A DNA stretch of 64,000 bases from Loktanella sp. (GCA_024635625.1 JAGXIQ010000035.1:1-64000); one strand, 5' to 3'. Shown: positions 1 to 9,024, counted from the first letter of the stretch. The notes: generated by a model from the letters alone, not told the origin. Numbers and translations: made by a program.

Positions 1-74
1 CTCGATCCCCGCCGATGCTCCGCAAGGATCACGCCACGTTCCTCGGCATCCAGGTGCTTGTAGTGTCTTTCCAT
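1..74 (-). mobile_element. IS30-like transposase, N-terminal fragment (runs off window)
   Basis: Reading the minus strand from an ATG at position 74 gives MERHYKHLDAEERGVILAEH and remains open to the window edge. This resembles the N-terminal helix-turn-helix start of IS30-family transposases, which commonly begin with an Arg/Tyr-rich stretch followed by L-x-x-EER. Only about 24 residues are visible, so the catalytic DDE domain cannot be checked and the element may be intact or a remnant. No terminal inverted repeat could be assigned. A different helix-turn-helix protein is possible. Confidence 0.5.
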
Positions 75-385
75 GGCAACATCCTATGCCCTCTGGGCTG
101 TCGGTGTCGCACTTCAAACTTGAGCCCAAGGGGTACCTCGTCGAAATGGTCGCGCGGTTAGAAGCAGTCTGTGTCGTTTACCTCTCCGGCCATCGATCCA
201 TATCCATCAATGCTGAAAAAACGATAAACGGCTTATGAATAGCCATCTGGCGACAATGCCTTGGGCTGAAAAGTTTATGAAATTGCTCAGCATAATTTGA
301 GGTCATAATTTTTAGGACGATAATGTGGATTGATGCTTTAGCGCTCAACAATTGGGATGATGACCAAAACCCCGAAAGAGCGCAC
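75..385. other. Intergenic region without a supported gene
   Basis: This 311-base stretch separates the transposase start from the end of the anti-sigma gene. Its right part is noticeably richer in A and T than its surroundings. Short open frames exist but show no ribosome binding site or recognisable family. It probably holds one end of the insertion element, but I could not define the end. Confidence 0.5.
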
Positions 386-1024
386 CTACCAGCGCAGGAC
401 ATGTCGGCCAGCAACGGCCCCAGTCACAGCGACGATTAGCAGGGCCAAAGTATACCAAGTTCCATAGAATAATGGAGAGTCTTCAACGCAATAAAGTGAG
501 TAGACGGCTGCCGAGCACCCCCCAGCCAGCAGGCCAGCGACAGCGCCGCAGCGCATTGGATTCGATGGTGCACCCCGCCTTAGCGTTAAGAGTAGAGCCA
601 CTAGGATGGGCGCAGATAACACGGGGATTGATGTCAGGCACGTTGCAATGGACTTGCCCTGCAGGTTCATTATCCATCCCTGACTTGGGGTCGTAAACAG
701 CGCTGCGACTGCGGCTAATAGTGCAAGCGCAGGGACGCAAAGAATTGCAAAGCGAAAAATGGTCCGACTACCGGGTCTGGCCTGTGACAGGACCCACGGC
801 AAAGCCAGACATCCGAGCAACAATGACAGTGCGGATTTCGCGAAGAGTGCGGGGTCATGCAAAATGGCCCCGATATCTGGCCTTATGCCCCAGAAGACCG
901 CAAAGATAAGTGTCGTCGTCGCAAGACCGATACCGAGTCCGACCAAGACGCCCTTTGTAAGCAGTCCAGGTTGAAGTGGCGTTAATTCTGCACCAAGCGA
1001 AGAGATGAGGTCGTTCGTATTCAT
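386..1024 (-). CDS. nrsF: NrsF-like membrane anti-sigma factor (DUF1109)
   Basis: A 212-residue protein with about six hydrophobic segments spread over its whole length after a short cytoplasmic N-terminus of about 25 residues. This is the layout of DUF1109/NrsF integral-membrane anti-sigma factors, which hold a partner ECF sigma factor inactive until a metal signal arrives. Conserved cysteines in such proteins are thought to sense metal; here two are visible in the C-terminal half (in MRCGA and YCVED). The ATG at 1024 overlaps the sigma gene stop by four bases (ATGA), so the pair is translationally coupled. The identification rests on topology and neighbours more than on motifs. Confidence 0.8.
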   Translation of the reverse strand: MNTNDLISSLGAELTPLQPGLLTKGVLVGLGIGLATTTLIFAVFWGIRPDIGAILHDPALFAKSALSLLLGCLALPWVLSQARPGSRTIFRFAILCVPALALLAAVAALFTTPSQGWIMNLQGKSIATCLTSIPVLSAPILVALLLTLRRGAPSNPMRCGAVAGLLAGGCSAAVYSLYCVEDSPLFYGTWYTLALLIVAVTGAVAGRHVLRW

Positions 1025-1596
1025 TTTCGTATCTTTCGGTCGCCCATAGCATTGCCCGACTTTTGCTGTGCAAGGGTCGACAGTCGCGCCATCGCGCGAT
1101 GCAGCGTGACGCGTATTGCGCCAGCGGTCATACCAAAGAGCTGACCCGCTTCCTCGGCGCTTAGGCCGTTCAACTTGACCTCTCTCACGATCGCGGCGGG
1201 CACCGTATCAAGCTGCGCGAGCAGGCGGTCTAAATCGCCAGTCACAGTGGGGTCGATGATTGTGTCATCGGCAATGTTGTCTTCGTGTTCGCCAAGAGGC
1301 GCCATGCGGGTGCGCCCATATTTTCGTAACGCATCGATAGCTTTGTAACGTGCGATCGCATAAACCCACGCACTCACCGGTTCGGTGTCGCGCCATGTAT
1401 GACGCTTTTCGTGGACGGCAATCAGCGTCGTTTGCAAAATGTCCTCGCTTTCATCAGAGTGGTTGCCGCATCGGGCCAAGATAATGCCGCGCAGAACCGG
1501 GGCTACTTCGGACAGAAACTGGATATAAGACGTGCGGTCGCCACCGTTTGCACGGCGCAACAGGTCGGCCCACCTTTCGTCCCTCGTACGTCCCAT
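1021..1596 (-). CDS. sigF: ECF RNA polymerase sigma factor, SigF type
   Basis: Region 2 is visible around DLLRRANGGD and the segment ending VYAIARYKAIDALRKYGR. Region 4 is visible as a C-terminal helix-turn-helix (LNGLSAEEAGQLFGM then GAIRVTLHRA). It would direct polymerase to stress promoters, probably the bufferin operon opposite. The frame could start at 1617, but a GTAACG-N16-CGAAT promoter pattern covers 1605-1631, so that ATG lies inside the promoter. I therefore place the start at the next ATG, 1596, giving 191 residues. No Shine-Dalgarno sequence precedes it and the predicted transcript begins within a few bases of it, so the message may be leaderless. The downstream anti-sigma gene overlaps by four bases. 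Confidence 0.9.
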   Translation of the reverse strand: MGRTRDERWADLLRRANGGDRTSYIQFLSEVAPVLRGIILARCGNHSDESEDILQTTLIAVHEKRHTWRDTEPVSAWVYAIARYKAIDALRKYGRTRMAPLGEHEDNIADDTIIDPTVTGDLDRLLAQLDTVPAAIVREVKLNGLSAEEAGQLFGMTAGAIRVTLHRAMARLSTLAQQKSGNAMGDRKIRK

Positions 1597-1604
1597 GGCT
1601 GTCC

Positions 1605-1631
1605 ATTCGCTGTCCATGCGCCAAACGTTAC
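1605..1631 (-). promoter_or_regulatory. Predicted SigF-type ECF promoter of sigF-nrsF
   Basis: On the minus strand GTAACG occupies 1631-1626 and CGAAT occupies 1609-1605, separated by exactly 16 bases. The same two boxes with the same spacing occur before bufA on the other strand. From memory, Caulobacter SigF recognises a GTAAC/CGAA pattern with 16-base spacing. This predicts positive autoregulation of the sigma gene. Confidence 0.7.
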
Positions 1632-1729
1632 ACCATATTTCCTGAAAACTGCGGGCCGCACTGCGAAGTGACCTTCGTTACAGTGACTGGCGCCACGTTG
1701 TTACAACCGTTCACGAGGGCGCGAGGCGT

Positions 1730-1756
1730 GTAACGTCTGCCGCCCGGCCAGCGAAT
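1730..1756 (+). promoter_or_regulatory. Predicted SigF-type ECF promoter of the bufferin operon
   Basis: GTAACG at 1730-1735 and CGAAT at 1752-1756 are separated by 16 bases, identical in sequence and spacing to the pattern before sigF. Transcription would begin near 1763, leaving about 46 bases of leader with a GGAGA ribosome binding site at 1798-1802 before the bufA ATG at 1809. Confidence 0.75.
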
Positions 1757-1808
1757 TGCCCAGCATCGGACGCCAAAACGGTGCCGAGTAACTGACTGGA
1801 GATAAGCC

Positions 1809-2102
1809 ATGACCACCAAGACCACGACACTTGCTCTCGCACTTTTTGGCGCTTGCGCCGCCGTCACAAGCGCCACTGCCCAAGACATGGAAAAATGCTT
1901 TGGCGTCGCATTGGCCGGTGAAAACGGTTGCGCTGCTGGTCCCGGCACGACCTGCGCCGGCACGTCAGCGATCGATTATCAGGGCAACGCCTGGGCCTTG
2001 GTGCCAGCTGGCACCTGCGAAGACATGGTTCTGCCAGCCGCAGCAGATGGCAGTGACCGCATGGGCGCGTTGGAAGCCTTGGATCGCGACATTCCCATGT
2101 AA
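1809..2102 (+). CDS. bufA1: Bufferin precursor peptide BufA1 (DUF2282)
   Basis: A 97-residue secreted peptide with a signal sequence to about residue 25 (cut after ATAQ). The mature part has the four-cysteine pattern of DUF2282 bufferins: EKC at 30, NGC at 41, TTC at 49 and GTC at 70. In this family a subset of cysteines is converted by the MNIO enzyme to 5-thiooxazole groups that bind copper, and the peptide buffers periplasmic copper. The start has a GGAGA site seven bases upstream. It is first in an operon with bufB, bufC and a DoxX gene, under a predicted SigF promoter. Family assignment is strong; the modification is inferred from known homologues. Confidence 0.92.
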   Translation: MTTKTTTLALALFGACAAVTSATAQDMEKCFGVALAGENGCAAGPGTTCAGTSAIDYQGNAWALVPAGTCEDMVLPAAADGSDRMGALEALDRDIPM

Positions 2103-2171
2103 TGTCTGCCCAGTACGCCGCAGATGGCCATCTGCGGGGTATCCTCCTTTTCCCCACCAAGGACCATGACC

Positions 2172-3023
2172 ATGTTGCAGACCCGCTTGCCTGATGCCGT
2201 CGGAATTGGCTTTAAACGCGCCCATTTTGATGCCCTGCGAACGACGAAAAACACCCTTGGGTTTCTAGAGGTTCACGCCGAGAACTACATGGGGGCAGGA
2301 GGGCCGTCGCACGCGCAACTGGCGGCGCTACGTACAGATTATGCGCTGTCTATCCACGGTGTCGGTCTGTCGATCGGCGGCGCTGGTCCGCTGGATGCGG
2401 TGCATCTAAAGCGCCTTGCAGCGTTGTGTGACCGGTACCAACCAGAAAGTTTTTCCGAACATCTGGCATGGTCCAGCCACGACAATGCCTTTCTCAACGA
2501 TCTGCTTCCATTGCCCTATGACGACGAGACACTGTCGACTGTCTGCGATCATATCGATTGCCTGCAAGATGTTATCGCCCGGCCCATGTTGCTGGAAAAC
2601 CCGTCAACCTATGTGACGTTTGAAACCTCTACCCTCGCTGAAACGGATTTTCTGACCGCTGTCGCCAAGCGGACAGGTTGCGGGCTGTTATTGGACATTA
2701 ACAATGTCTTCGTCAGTTGCACCAATCACCGCGCTGATCCCCGTGCATATCTGGCAGATTTTCCGCTGCATGCCATGGGTGAAATACACCTTGGTGGCCA
2801 TGATGCAGAGGACCTACCGTCTGGCCCGCTATTGATCGATTCACATGGCACCCCGGTCGCCGATCCTGTTTGGGCGCTTTACGCCGAAACCATCGCACAC
2901 ACGGGACCCCGACCGACCTTGATCGAATGGGATACGGATGTGCCAGACCTGTCTGTACTGTTGGCAGAGGCAGATTGCGCCGCAGGCATTCTGGATGGGG
3001 TGCGCCATGCACTTGCATCGTGA
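2172..3023 (+). CDS. bufB: MNIO-family bufferin-modifying enzyme BufB (DUF692)
   Basis: A 283-residue TIM-barrel enzyme of the DUF692 family (multinuclear non-haem iron-dependent oxidase). Motifs supplying metal ligands are visible in order: [42 protein letters not shown] and IHLGGHD. It should oxidise cysteines of the neighbouring BufA peptide. An AAGGA site at 2159-2163 is eight bases before the ATG at 2172, which I prefer to the ATG at 2166 or an in-frame ATG at 2124. The gene overlaps bufC by 17 bases, implying coupled translation. Length fits the family. Confidence 0.93.
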   Translation: MLQTRLPDAVGIGFKRAHFDALRTTKNTLGFLEVHAENYMGAGGPSHAQLAALRTDYALSIHGVGLSIGGAGPLDAVHLKRLAALCDRYQPESFSEHLAWSSHDNAFLNDLLPLPYDDETLSTVCDHIDCLQDVIARPMLLENPSTYVTFETSTLAETDFLTAVAKRTGCGLLLDINNVFVSCTNHRADPRAYLADFPLHAMGEIHLGGHDAEDLPSGPLLIDSHGTPVADPVWALYAETIAHTGPRPTLIEWDTDVPDLSVLLAEADCAAGILDGVRHALAS

Positions 3024-3753
3024 TACGCAGGCGGCGTTTCGCGCGGCATTATCCACCCAGGATGTGCCGCCCGGTATCACTGCCGTCGGTGATTTAGCAC
3101 GGCGCTTTTCCGTTTATCGTAATACCGTCATGCATTCTTTGACGGACGCGCTCGTCCAGCGGTTCCCGGTCGTGCAGCGCATCGTCGGGCGCGCGTTTTT
3201 CAGTGCGACCGCCAAAGTCTTTGTCGTCAACCACCCGCCAAGTAGCCCTATAATACAGGCCTACGGCACAGATTTTCCAAATTTTCTTGCAACGTTCCCA
3301 CCCGCCGCAGGGTTACCCTATTTGCCCGATGTAGCCTTGATAGAGGTGCTGCGCGGTCAGGCCTATCACGCTGCTGACGCAACGCCGATGTCACCAGACA
3401 CCTTCCGTTCAGCCATCACAATGGCGCCCGAAGACGCGGTCCTGACGCTACACCCCGCGCTGCGATTGGCGACCTCGGAACATCCGGCGATGTCGGTCTG
3501 GCGCATGAATCAATCCGGCATGACACCGTCAACTGTGGATCCGGGGCCAGAGGCAGCATTGATATTTCGCAGAGCAGACAACGTCATCGTTATGCCCGTT
3601 CCATTTGACGCCGCAGACATCGTCGCGAAATTGGCGATGGGCGTACCCTTGGGCGTTGTGGCACGCGACACCCCGCCAGATAAACTTTCGCGTTCAATCG
3701 CGACCCTATTAAGCCACGGCCTGATCGTCGGCGTGGATCACCCCCAAGCCTGA
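3007..3753 (+). CDS. bufC: BufC partner protein (DUF2063/HvfC-type N-terminal domain)
   Basis: A 248-residue protein starting [15 protein letters not shown], with the N-terminal helical domain of DUF2063 (labelled putative DNA-binding in databases). It carries the family hallmark [13 protein letters not shown] followed by a VVQRIVG segment at about residues 38-65. In MNIO systems this protein acts as the recognition partner that helps the oxidase engage the precursor peptide, not as a regulator. Its start lies inside the end of bufB; an upstream in-frame ATG at 2938 is unlikely. The C-terminal half is the usual less conserved domain of BufC proteins. Confidence 0.88.
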   Translation: MHLHRDTQAAFRAALSTQDVPPGITAVGDLARRFSVYRNTVMHSLTDALVQRFPVVQRIVGRAFFSATAKVFVVNHPPSSPIIQAYGTDFPNFLATFPPAAGLPYLPDVALIEVLRGQAYHAADATPMSPDTFRSAITMAPEDAVLTLHPALRLATSEHPAMSVWRMNQSGMTPSTVDPGPEAALIFRRADNVIVMPVPFDAADIVAKLAMGVPLGVVARDTPPDKLSRSIATLLSHGLIVGVDHPQA

Positions 3754-3760
3754 GGTTCCC

Positions 3761-4237
3761 ATGACAAAGATCGATACACTTCACAGTGATGGTCAGCGCA
3801 GTCATCCGGTTTTGCGCGCCCTTCGCGCGGCCGACTCTTTTGGTGCGCGCATGCCGTGGTCCGTGCCTGCCTTGTTGGCGCGCCTGATGCCTGCATGGGT
3901 TTTCTGGGCGTCGGCCCGCACAAAAGTCGACGGCTTTACCATAACCGACAGCACATGGTGGCTGTTCGAAAACGAATATGCCCTGCCCATTATTCCGTTC
4001 GCCCTCGCGGCTGTGTTGGCCACACTCGCAGAGCACGTCTTTGCCATTTGCCTTGCCTTTGGGTTCGCGACGCGTCTGTCAGCGGCGGCATTGCTTGGCA
4101 TGACTTTGGTTATACAAGTTTTCGTCTATCCCACTGCTTGGGTGACGCATGGCCTTTGGGCGGTTTGCTTTCTGGCATTGATCGCGAAAGGTCCGGGTGC
4201 TGCCTCCCTCGACCGTGTGATGCGATTGGATCGGTGA
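3761..4237 (+). CDS. bufD: DoxX-family membrane protein of the bufferin operon
   Basis: A 158-residue membrane protein with about four hydrophobic segments (around residues 37-52, 75-97, 105-125 and 130-145), matching the DoxX/SURF4-like family that commonly closes DUF2282-DUF692-DUF2063 operons (GigD in gold-induced operons). It begins seven bases after bufC. Its biochemical role is not established; a membrane role in metal or redox handling is inferred only from the conserved context. The gene ends 119 bases before the convergent histidine kinase gene. Confidence 0.82.
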   Translation: MTKIDTLHSDGQRSHPVLRALRAADSFGARMPWSVPALLARLMPAWVFWASARTKVDGFTITDSTWWLFENEYALPIIPFALAAVLATLAEHVFAICLAFGFATRLSAAALLGMTLVIQVFVYPTAWVTHGLWAVCFLALIAKGPGAASLDRVMRLDR

Positions 4238-4356
4238 ACGGAAAACCTGCGTTCAATGGCGACAGCCATTTCATCCGTAAGGCTTGCCGGATGATCCGAG
4301 TGGCCCAAAGTGTTCTGCCGTAGCTGGCAGTGACTAAGGTCTGACCTAGTGTCAGA

Positions 4357-6744
4357 TCAGGTCTGATACCGCTTCAGCACCTTTTCAAGGCTAGCGTCAG
4401 AATAGGGCTTTTCTAAACGTTCTGAAATCAACGCGTGTCCCCCTTCTGGCATGTCGGCATAACCCGTCGCCAAGACAATTGGCATGTTAGGACGGGTCTT
4501 GCGGATTTGCTTGGCAAGTTCGATTCCAGTCATCTTTGGCATCGCCTGATCGGTCAGGACTAGATCGATGTCTGGCCGATTACCAATGGCGATCAACGCT
4601 TCGGCGCCAGAATAGGCGGCGATGACCTCGTGACCCAAGTCTTCCAGAACGCCTATCGTGCCCATCGAAACTAGGATGTCGTCATCCACGGCCAGAATGA
4701 CCATCTTTCGGTTTGGCTGCGCCATCGAAAGTAGGGGGGCGGGCAAAGATGACGCCGGCGTCAGCGGCACTTTCGGTGCTGTACTGGCCGGAAGAAAAAG
4801 CGCTGCGGTCGTGCCTTTGCCGACGCGGCTGGTCAAGGTAAAGGTGCCGCCGGACTGCTTGGCTAGGCCGTGGATCATTGACAGGCCCAGCCCTGTGCCT
4901 TTGCCGACGCCCTTTGTGGTGAAAAACGGTTCCGTCGCTTGGGCGAGGGTGGCGCCGTCCATGCCACAACCGGTGTCGGAAACGGCGATCCGTACATAGC
5001 GTCCGGGCGATAGTTCAGGGACATCATGTCCATCGGCCTCTTGGACGGACACGGTCAGTTGCCCAGCCCCCTCCATTGCGTCGCGACCGTTCACGGCTAG
5101 GTTCAGTAATGCCATTTCGAATTGGTTTAGATCGACGTCGGCGTCAGGTAGATCAGGCGCAATATCGATGATGACTTCGATTTCGGGCCCAATCGTACGG
5201 GATAGCAGATCACGCATTTCGGGAATTGCACGGGCCATGTCGACAGCGACAGAATTCAAATCCTGCTTGCGGGCAAAGGCGAGCATTCGTTGGGTAAGGG
5301 CGGCACCACGTTCAGTTGCCTGTGTCGCATTTTGGATCAAAGAACGCGTCCGGTCATCTGCGTCAATCAGATGACGGCGCAACAGGTCCAGACTGGCCCG
5401 CGTCGCCATCAGAAGGTTGTTGAAATCGTGCGCCACGCCACCGGTTAACTGGCCGATCATTTCTAGTTTCTGACTTTGGCGCAGGGCAGCTTCAGTTGCT
5501 TCCAGCATCTGCGCCCTTTCTATTTGTTCGGTCACGTCGCGCCCAATGGCATAGACCTTTCCGTTCTGCGCGGACGCCGTCCAAGCGAACCAGCGATAGC
5601 TGCCGTCAGCATGTCTGAATCGAAACTCGAACGGTGTGGTTAGCGGAGTCGCAAAAACCGACGTAAATGTCTCGGTGGTGCGCGACACGTCGTCCGGATG
5701 GGCCCAAAGCAGAAAGTTTTGGCCAAGAATCTTGTTGTCGGTCCAACCGAGGATACGGGTCCATGCGCCGTTCAGGTTGGCCAATGTCGCATCGGCGTTC
5801 ACAACGGCGATCAGGTCGATAGCCATGTCCCAAACAACGTCCCTTTGAAGGGTCAAATCTGTGACTGTCGCTTCGCGGGCTTTTACTTCGTCGTCGATGT
5901 CAGTGCAGGTGCCATACCAGCGCATGATGCTACCATCTGCGGCATGCACGGGCTGCGCACGCCCTAACACCCAACGGTACGTGCCCGACCGATGACGCAG
6001 CCGGTATTCGATTTCGTAGGCGTCGCCGGATTCCAAGGACTGCGTCCAAACCGACCAAGCCCGGTCCTGATCTTCAGGGTGAAACATGCCATTCCACGCT
6101 TCACCGTCGGTAGATCCTTCTGGAATACCGGTGAATTCATACCAGCGCTTGTTATAGTAATCGTGAAAGCCGTCCGGACGAGTAGACCAAATCATTTGGT
6201 CGACGGAATCGGCAATGGCGTGGAATTTCGCCTCGCTTTCCCGCAACTGGTTTTCGCGCAGGTGCAATTCGTTCAACTGCGCGCGGGCTTCATGCTGGCG
6301 GCGTCTGGCAGTCAGCGCGGACCGGATGGATCTTAACAGTTCCTCTGCGTGCAGTGGGCGGGACAGCAGGACAGCGTTATTTAAACGCTCGACACCGCGG
6401 CGCGCTTGATCAGACCTGCCGCTGACCGTGCCGTTCGCCAGCACGATAAACGGTATGTCAGACCAAGCCGGTTGTGCGGCGAGGGCTTCGTCCAACACGT
6501 CGTTTCCGGGGCTGGACAGGGCCTCCTCGGTGACGAGAATTGCGCCAACATTGTGATTGATCGCCGCCGCCAAAGTCGCAAGAGAGGGGACGATTATAGT
6601 TGAAATGCCGTCGGCCCTTAAAAGGTCGCTGGCGACGGTAGCATCACGCCCCCGTTGGGCAAAAATTGCCACATGCGTATCCTGCTGTTCATCAGCCGTT
6701 GTCTGATTTCTCAAGGGTGTGGTGGGGTGGTTCAAGATGATCAA
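4357..6744 (-). CDS. Hybrid PAS sensor histidine kinase with receiver domain
   Basis: 795 residues, no transmembrane segment, so a cytoplasmic sensor. Domain order: a degenerate receiver-like domain (about 24-145); a short coiled coil (148-170); PAS with PAC motif (171-290); second PAS/PAC (300-410); HisKA with phosphoacceptor His439 in GGVAHDFNNLL; HATPase with N-box LNLAVNGRDAM (about 547-557), SDTGCGM and GKGTGLGLS; and a C-terminal receiver (681-795) with Asp732 in LTDQAMP and the conserved Lys in LEKPYS. The N-terminal domain lacks an obvious phosphoacceptor Asp. The ATG at 6744 overlaps the KaiC-like gene stop by four bases, so both proteins probably act together. No separate DNA-binding output is encoded nearby. 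Confidence 0.92.
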   Translation of the reverse strand: MIILNHPTTPLRNQTTADEQQDTHVAIFAQRGRDATVASDLLRADGISTIIVPSLATLAAAINHNVGAILVTEEALSSPGNDVLDEALAAQPAWSDIPFIVLANGTVSGRSDQARRGVERLNNAVLLSRPLHAEELLRSIRSALTARRRQHEARAQLNELHLRENQLRESEAKFHAIADSVDQMIWSTRPDGFHDYYNKRWYEFTGIPEGSTDGEAWNGMFHPEDQDRAWSVWTQSLESGDAYEIEYRLRHRSGTYRWVLGRAQPVHAADGSIMRWYGTCTDIDDEVKAREATVTDLTLQRDVVWDMAIDLIAVVNADATLANLNGAWTRILGWTDNKILGQNFLLWAHPDDVSRTTETFTSVFATPLTTPFEFRFRHADGSYRWFAWTASAQNGKVYAIGRDVTEQIERAQMLEATEAALRQSQKLEMIGQLTGGVAHDFNNLLMATRASLDLLRRHLIDADDRTRSLIQNATQATERGAALTQRMLAFARKQDLNSVAVDMARAIPEMRDLLSRTIGPEIEVIIDIAPDLPDADVDLNQFEMALLNLAVNGRDAMEGAGQLTVSVQEADGHDVPELSPGRYVRIAVSDTGCGMDGATLAQATEPFFTTKGVGKGTGLGLSMIHGLAKQSGGTFTLTSRVGKGTTAALFLPASTAPKVPLTPASSLPAPLLSMAQPNRKMVILAVDDDILVSMGTIGVLEDLGHEVIAAYSGAEALIAIGNRPDIDLVLTDQAMPKMTGIELAKQIRKTRPNMPIVLATGYADMPEGGHALISERLEKPYSDASLEKVLKRYQT

Positions 6745-8249
6745 TTCCGACCGTCGCGTTCAAGTGCCATCAAACCATAGCGGTCTGGCGTGTAAATCGG
6801 TGCACCGGACAGGATGCCGGAAAAGCTGCGGATTGGTTCGCCGATGTTAATACCTTGGTTGTCGATACTGAACTCGCGGATTGTACGCTTATGGTCCGAC
6901 GTCCGCGTCTTGACCACTGCGATTGATTTACGCACGATCCCTTCGACTTCAAAAAAACGCATCAGCATGACGGTATCGGCCAGATAGCTGATGTCGATGT
7001 CGGACCGCAGGTCGCCGGTCACGCCATGCTGGCCAAGGATCATTAAAGAGATGACGCCCTGCTGCGCAAGGTAGCTAAGCAACTCGTGCATTTGCAGCAC
7101 GAGAAAGTTGTCGCTGGGCATGGCGTGCAAGTAGGCATTCAGACTGTCGATCACGACGACATCGACGTCATCCGTTTCGACGGCTTCTCGCACCGCGCAG
7201 GCAAATTGACCGGGGGACAATTTCGCCGAATCGATCTGGCGGATAGCAAGGCTGCCATCGTCGATGAAAGGCTTCAGGTCCATCCCAAGCGCCTTGGACC
7301 TGATTATCAAAGTTGAAAGGCGTTCGTCGAACAAGAAATATGCCGCCTTATGCCCGCGTCGCAGGGCCGCAATCATGCATCGAACGGCGGTCGTCGTCTT
7401 GCCTACACCTGCCGGCCCTGCCAGCAAGGCGTTTGTACCCGGAAATAACCCGGACCCCAGAAGCGCATCCAGCCCTACTAACCCTGTCGTGACAGGTGCA
7501 AGAGAAAAGGCGCGATGATGATCGGCGGCAACAAGGCGGGGATAGACGTTGATGCCACCCTTTTCGATTGTGAAATCGTGATAGCCGCCCCGATATCTTA
7601 GTCCGCGCATCTTGATTACACGCAGCAGACGCCGCTCTGCGCCAAAATCGTTCGCGTGTTGTTCAAGCGAGATGACGCCATGGGCGATGAAGTGCAGTTG
7701 CAGATCGCCAGGTTCTGCGGTGCGGTCGTCCAGCATCAGTACAGTACAATTTCGGCGCGCAAAGAAGTGTTTGAGTGCAAGAATTTGCCGCCGATAGCGT
7801 AGCGAATTTTGCGCCAGCAGGCGCAGTTCTGACAAACTGTCTACGACCACGCGAGCGGGATTGGTCGTTTCAACCAGTTCGATGATGCCGCGTACCGTTT
7901 CTCCTAACTCGACCTCGGAGGGGTGCAGCAAGGATTGCTCGTGGTCAGACCCAAATTCGGCCTCTCCGACCATTTCGAACAGGTTGATTCCGTCAAGCTC
8001 CCAACCGTGTGATTGGGCCACCGCCTGAAGTTCAAATTCGGTTTCGGACAGCGTGATATAAAGGCCCGCACCGCCGTTGACACGTCCTTCCATCAGGAAC
8101 TTCGGCGCGAGGGTCGTCTTGCCCGCACCCGGCGTACCCTCGACAAGGTAAAGACGCTCCTGGGTCAGGCCCCCGCCAAGAACTTCGTCCAATCCTTGCG
8201 TGCCAGTCAGCAAACGATGTGCCGGGTTGGTTTCGGTCGTATCCGGCAT
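6741..8249 (-). CDS. KaiC-like double RecA-domain ATPase
   Basis: 502 residues comprising two KaiC/RadA-type P-loop domains. Domain CI has Walker A GTPGAGKTT (38-46) and Walker B ARVVVDS; domain CII has GPAGVGKTT (278-286) and DVVVIDSLN. In cyanobacterial KaiC adjacent Ser431 and Thr432 are autophosphorylated; the equivalent here appears to be Ser421-Tyr422 (DISYLADT), so one site keeps Ser and the other is Tyr. No KaiA or KaiB gene is visible. The overlapping histidine kinase suggests a KaiC-to-kinase output pair. It is the first gene of this two-gene unit, with 118 bases separating it from the upstream hydrolase operon. Confidence 0.9.
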   Translation of the reverse strand: MPDTTETNPAHRLLTGTQGLDEVLGGGLTQERLYLVEGTPGAGKTTLAPKFLMEGRVNGGAGLYITLSETEFELQAVAQSHGWELDGINLFEMVGEAEFGSDHEQSLLHPSEVELGETVRGIIELVETTNPARVVVDSLSELRLLAQNSLRYRRQILALKHFFARRNCTVLMLDDRTAEPGDLQLHFIAHGVISLEQHANDFGAERRLLRVIKMRGLRYRGGYHDFTIEKGGINVYPRLVAADHHRAFSLAPVTTGLVGLDALLGSGLFPGTNALLAGPAGVGKTTTAVRCMIAALRRGHKAAYFLFDERLSTLIIRSKALGMDLKPFIDDGSLAIRQIDSAKLSPGQFACAVREAVETDDVDVVVIDSLNAYLHAMPSDNFLVLQMHELLSYLAQQGVISLMILGQHGVTGDLRSDIDISYLADTVMLMRFFEVEGIVRKSIAVVKTRTSDHKRTIREFSIDNQGINIGEPIRSFSGILSGAPIYTPDRYGLMALERDGRN

Positions 8250-8367
8250 TGAAATCTCGCGCTAGCGGCAGGCATTGTTCCCCAATATACCTTGGCAATG
8301 TGAATTCTTGCAACCAGCCTGCTGACCTAGTCTACGGCCGCCGCCCCGACGTATTTACCCGCGTTTT

Positions 8368-9024
8368 CTAGATCGGTGGTAATGCCGTTATTGGCCAGCG
8401 GCTGCCGTCGGGGCGCAGGTTTGCCCGCGCGATCCACTTCTCGCAGATCGCATCGCTTTGGTTGCCGCCGCGCAGCAGAATATGCGTTGGTGCCACTTCG
8501 ACGCAGAAACCGACATGGCCTTTCCAGCTGTCCGGGCTGTCCCGCCAAAAGCAAAGGATCGCGCCGAAACTTGGTGCAACGGCGCGTCCAAACCTTGCCC
8601 ACGCGATAGAGGCATAGGGGTTCGTCGGCAGGGGTTCGGCGGGAAGAGACAAAGCAAGGCAGGTCTGCACGAAGTCCGCGCACCACGGCACCTGTGCGGG
8701 GTCACCCGCCGTGCCGCCATCGCTGGCCAGAAAATCGGTCACCTCGGCATTGTTTAGGGTTTCGTGCATGCCCATCATCTGCGCCGCGGTATCCATCCAA
8801 GGTGTGGCGTCGGGCAGGATGTCAGGCGAAGAAGGGTTCATGCCGAACAGACCTTGCGCCGTAGGCGCGTCGACAAGGCCGGTTACATCTAGTCCAGCTT
8901 CCGATTGATATGCCTTCAGCGCAGCGATTGTCCGACGACCCCGGATGCCGTCCAGCGGACCGGGGTCGAACCCTTGGGTTAACAAGGCATCTTGTACCAT
9001 GCGGGTGGTGATTGGCCCCCTCAT
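8368..9024 (-). CDS. Peptidoglycan-binding and CHAP/NlpC-like endopeptidase protein (TIGR02594 type)
   Basis: 218 residues. Residues about 5-62 form a PG_binding_1 repeat (MVQDALLTQGFDPGPLDG then RRTIAALKAYQ). The C-terminal half matches TIGR02594-type cysteine peptidases: VPWCADFV supplies Cys115, WKGHVGFCV supplies His170, and RGGNQSD supplies Asn188. Such domains cleave peptide stems of peptidoglycan. No signal peptide is evident, as in phage endolysins, so reaching the wall would need a holin-like partner or cell lysis. The ATG at 9024 overlaps the caspase gene stop by four bases, which decides the start; the frame is open further upstream only as a shadow of that gene. It is the last gene of the operon. 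Confidence 0.85.
   Translation of the reverse strand: MRGPITTRMVQDALLTQGFDPGPLDGIRGRRTIAALKAYQSEAGLDVTGLVDAPTAQGLFGMNPSSPDILPDATPWMDTAAQMMGMHETLNNAEVTDFLASDGGTAGDPAQVPWCADFVQTCLALSLPAEPLPTNPYASIAWARFGRAVAPSFGAILCFWRDSPDSWKGHVGFCVEVAPTHILLRGGNQSDAICEKWIARANLRPDGSRWPITALPPI

Noticed and set aside
178-414. A 78-codon minus-strand frame overlapping the end of the anti-sigma gene
   Set aside because: No ribosome binding site, no recognisable family and overlap with a well-supported gene.
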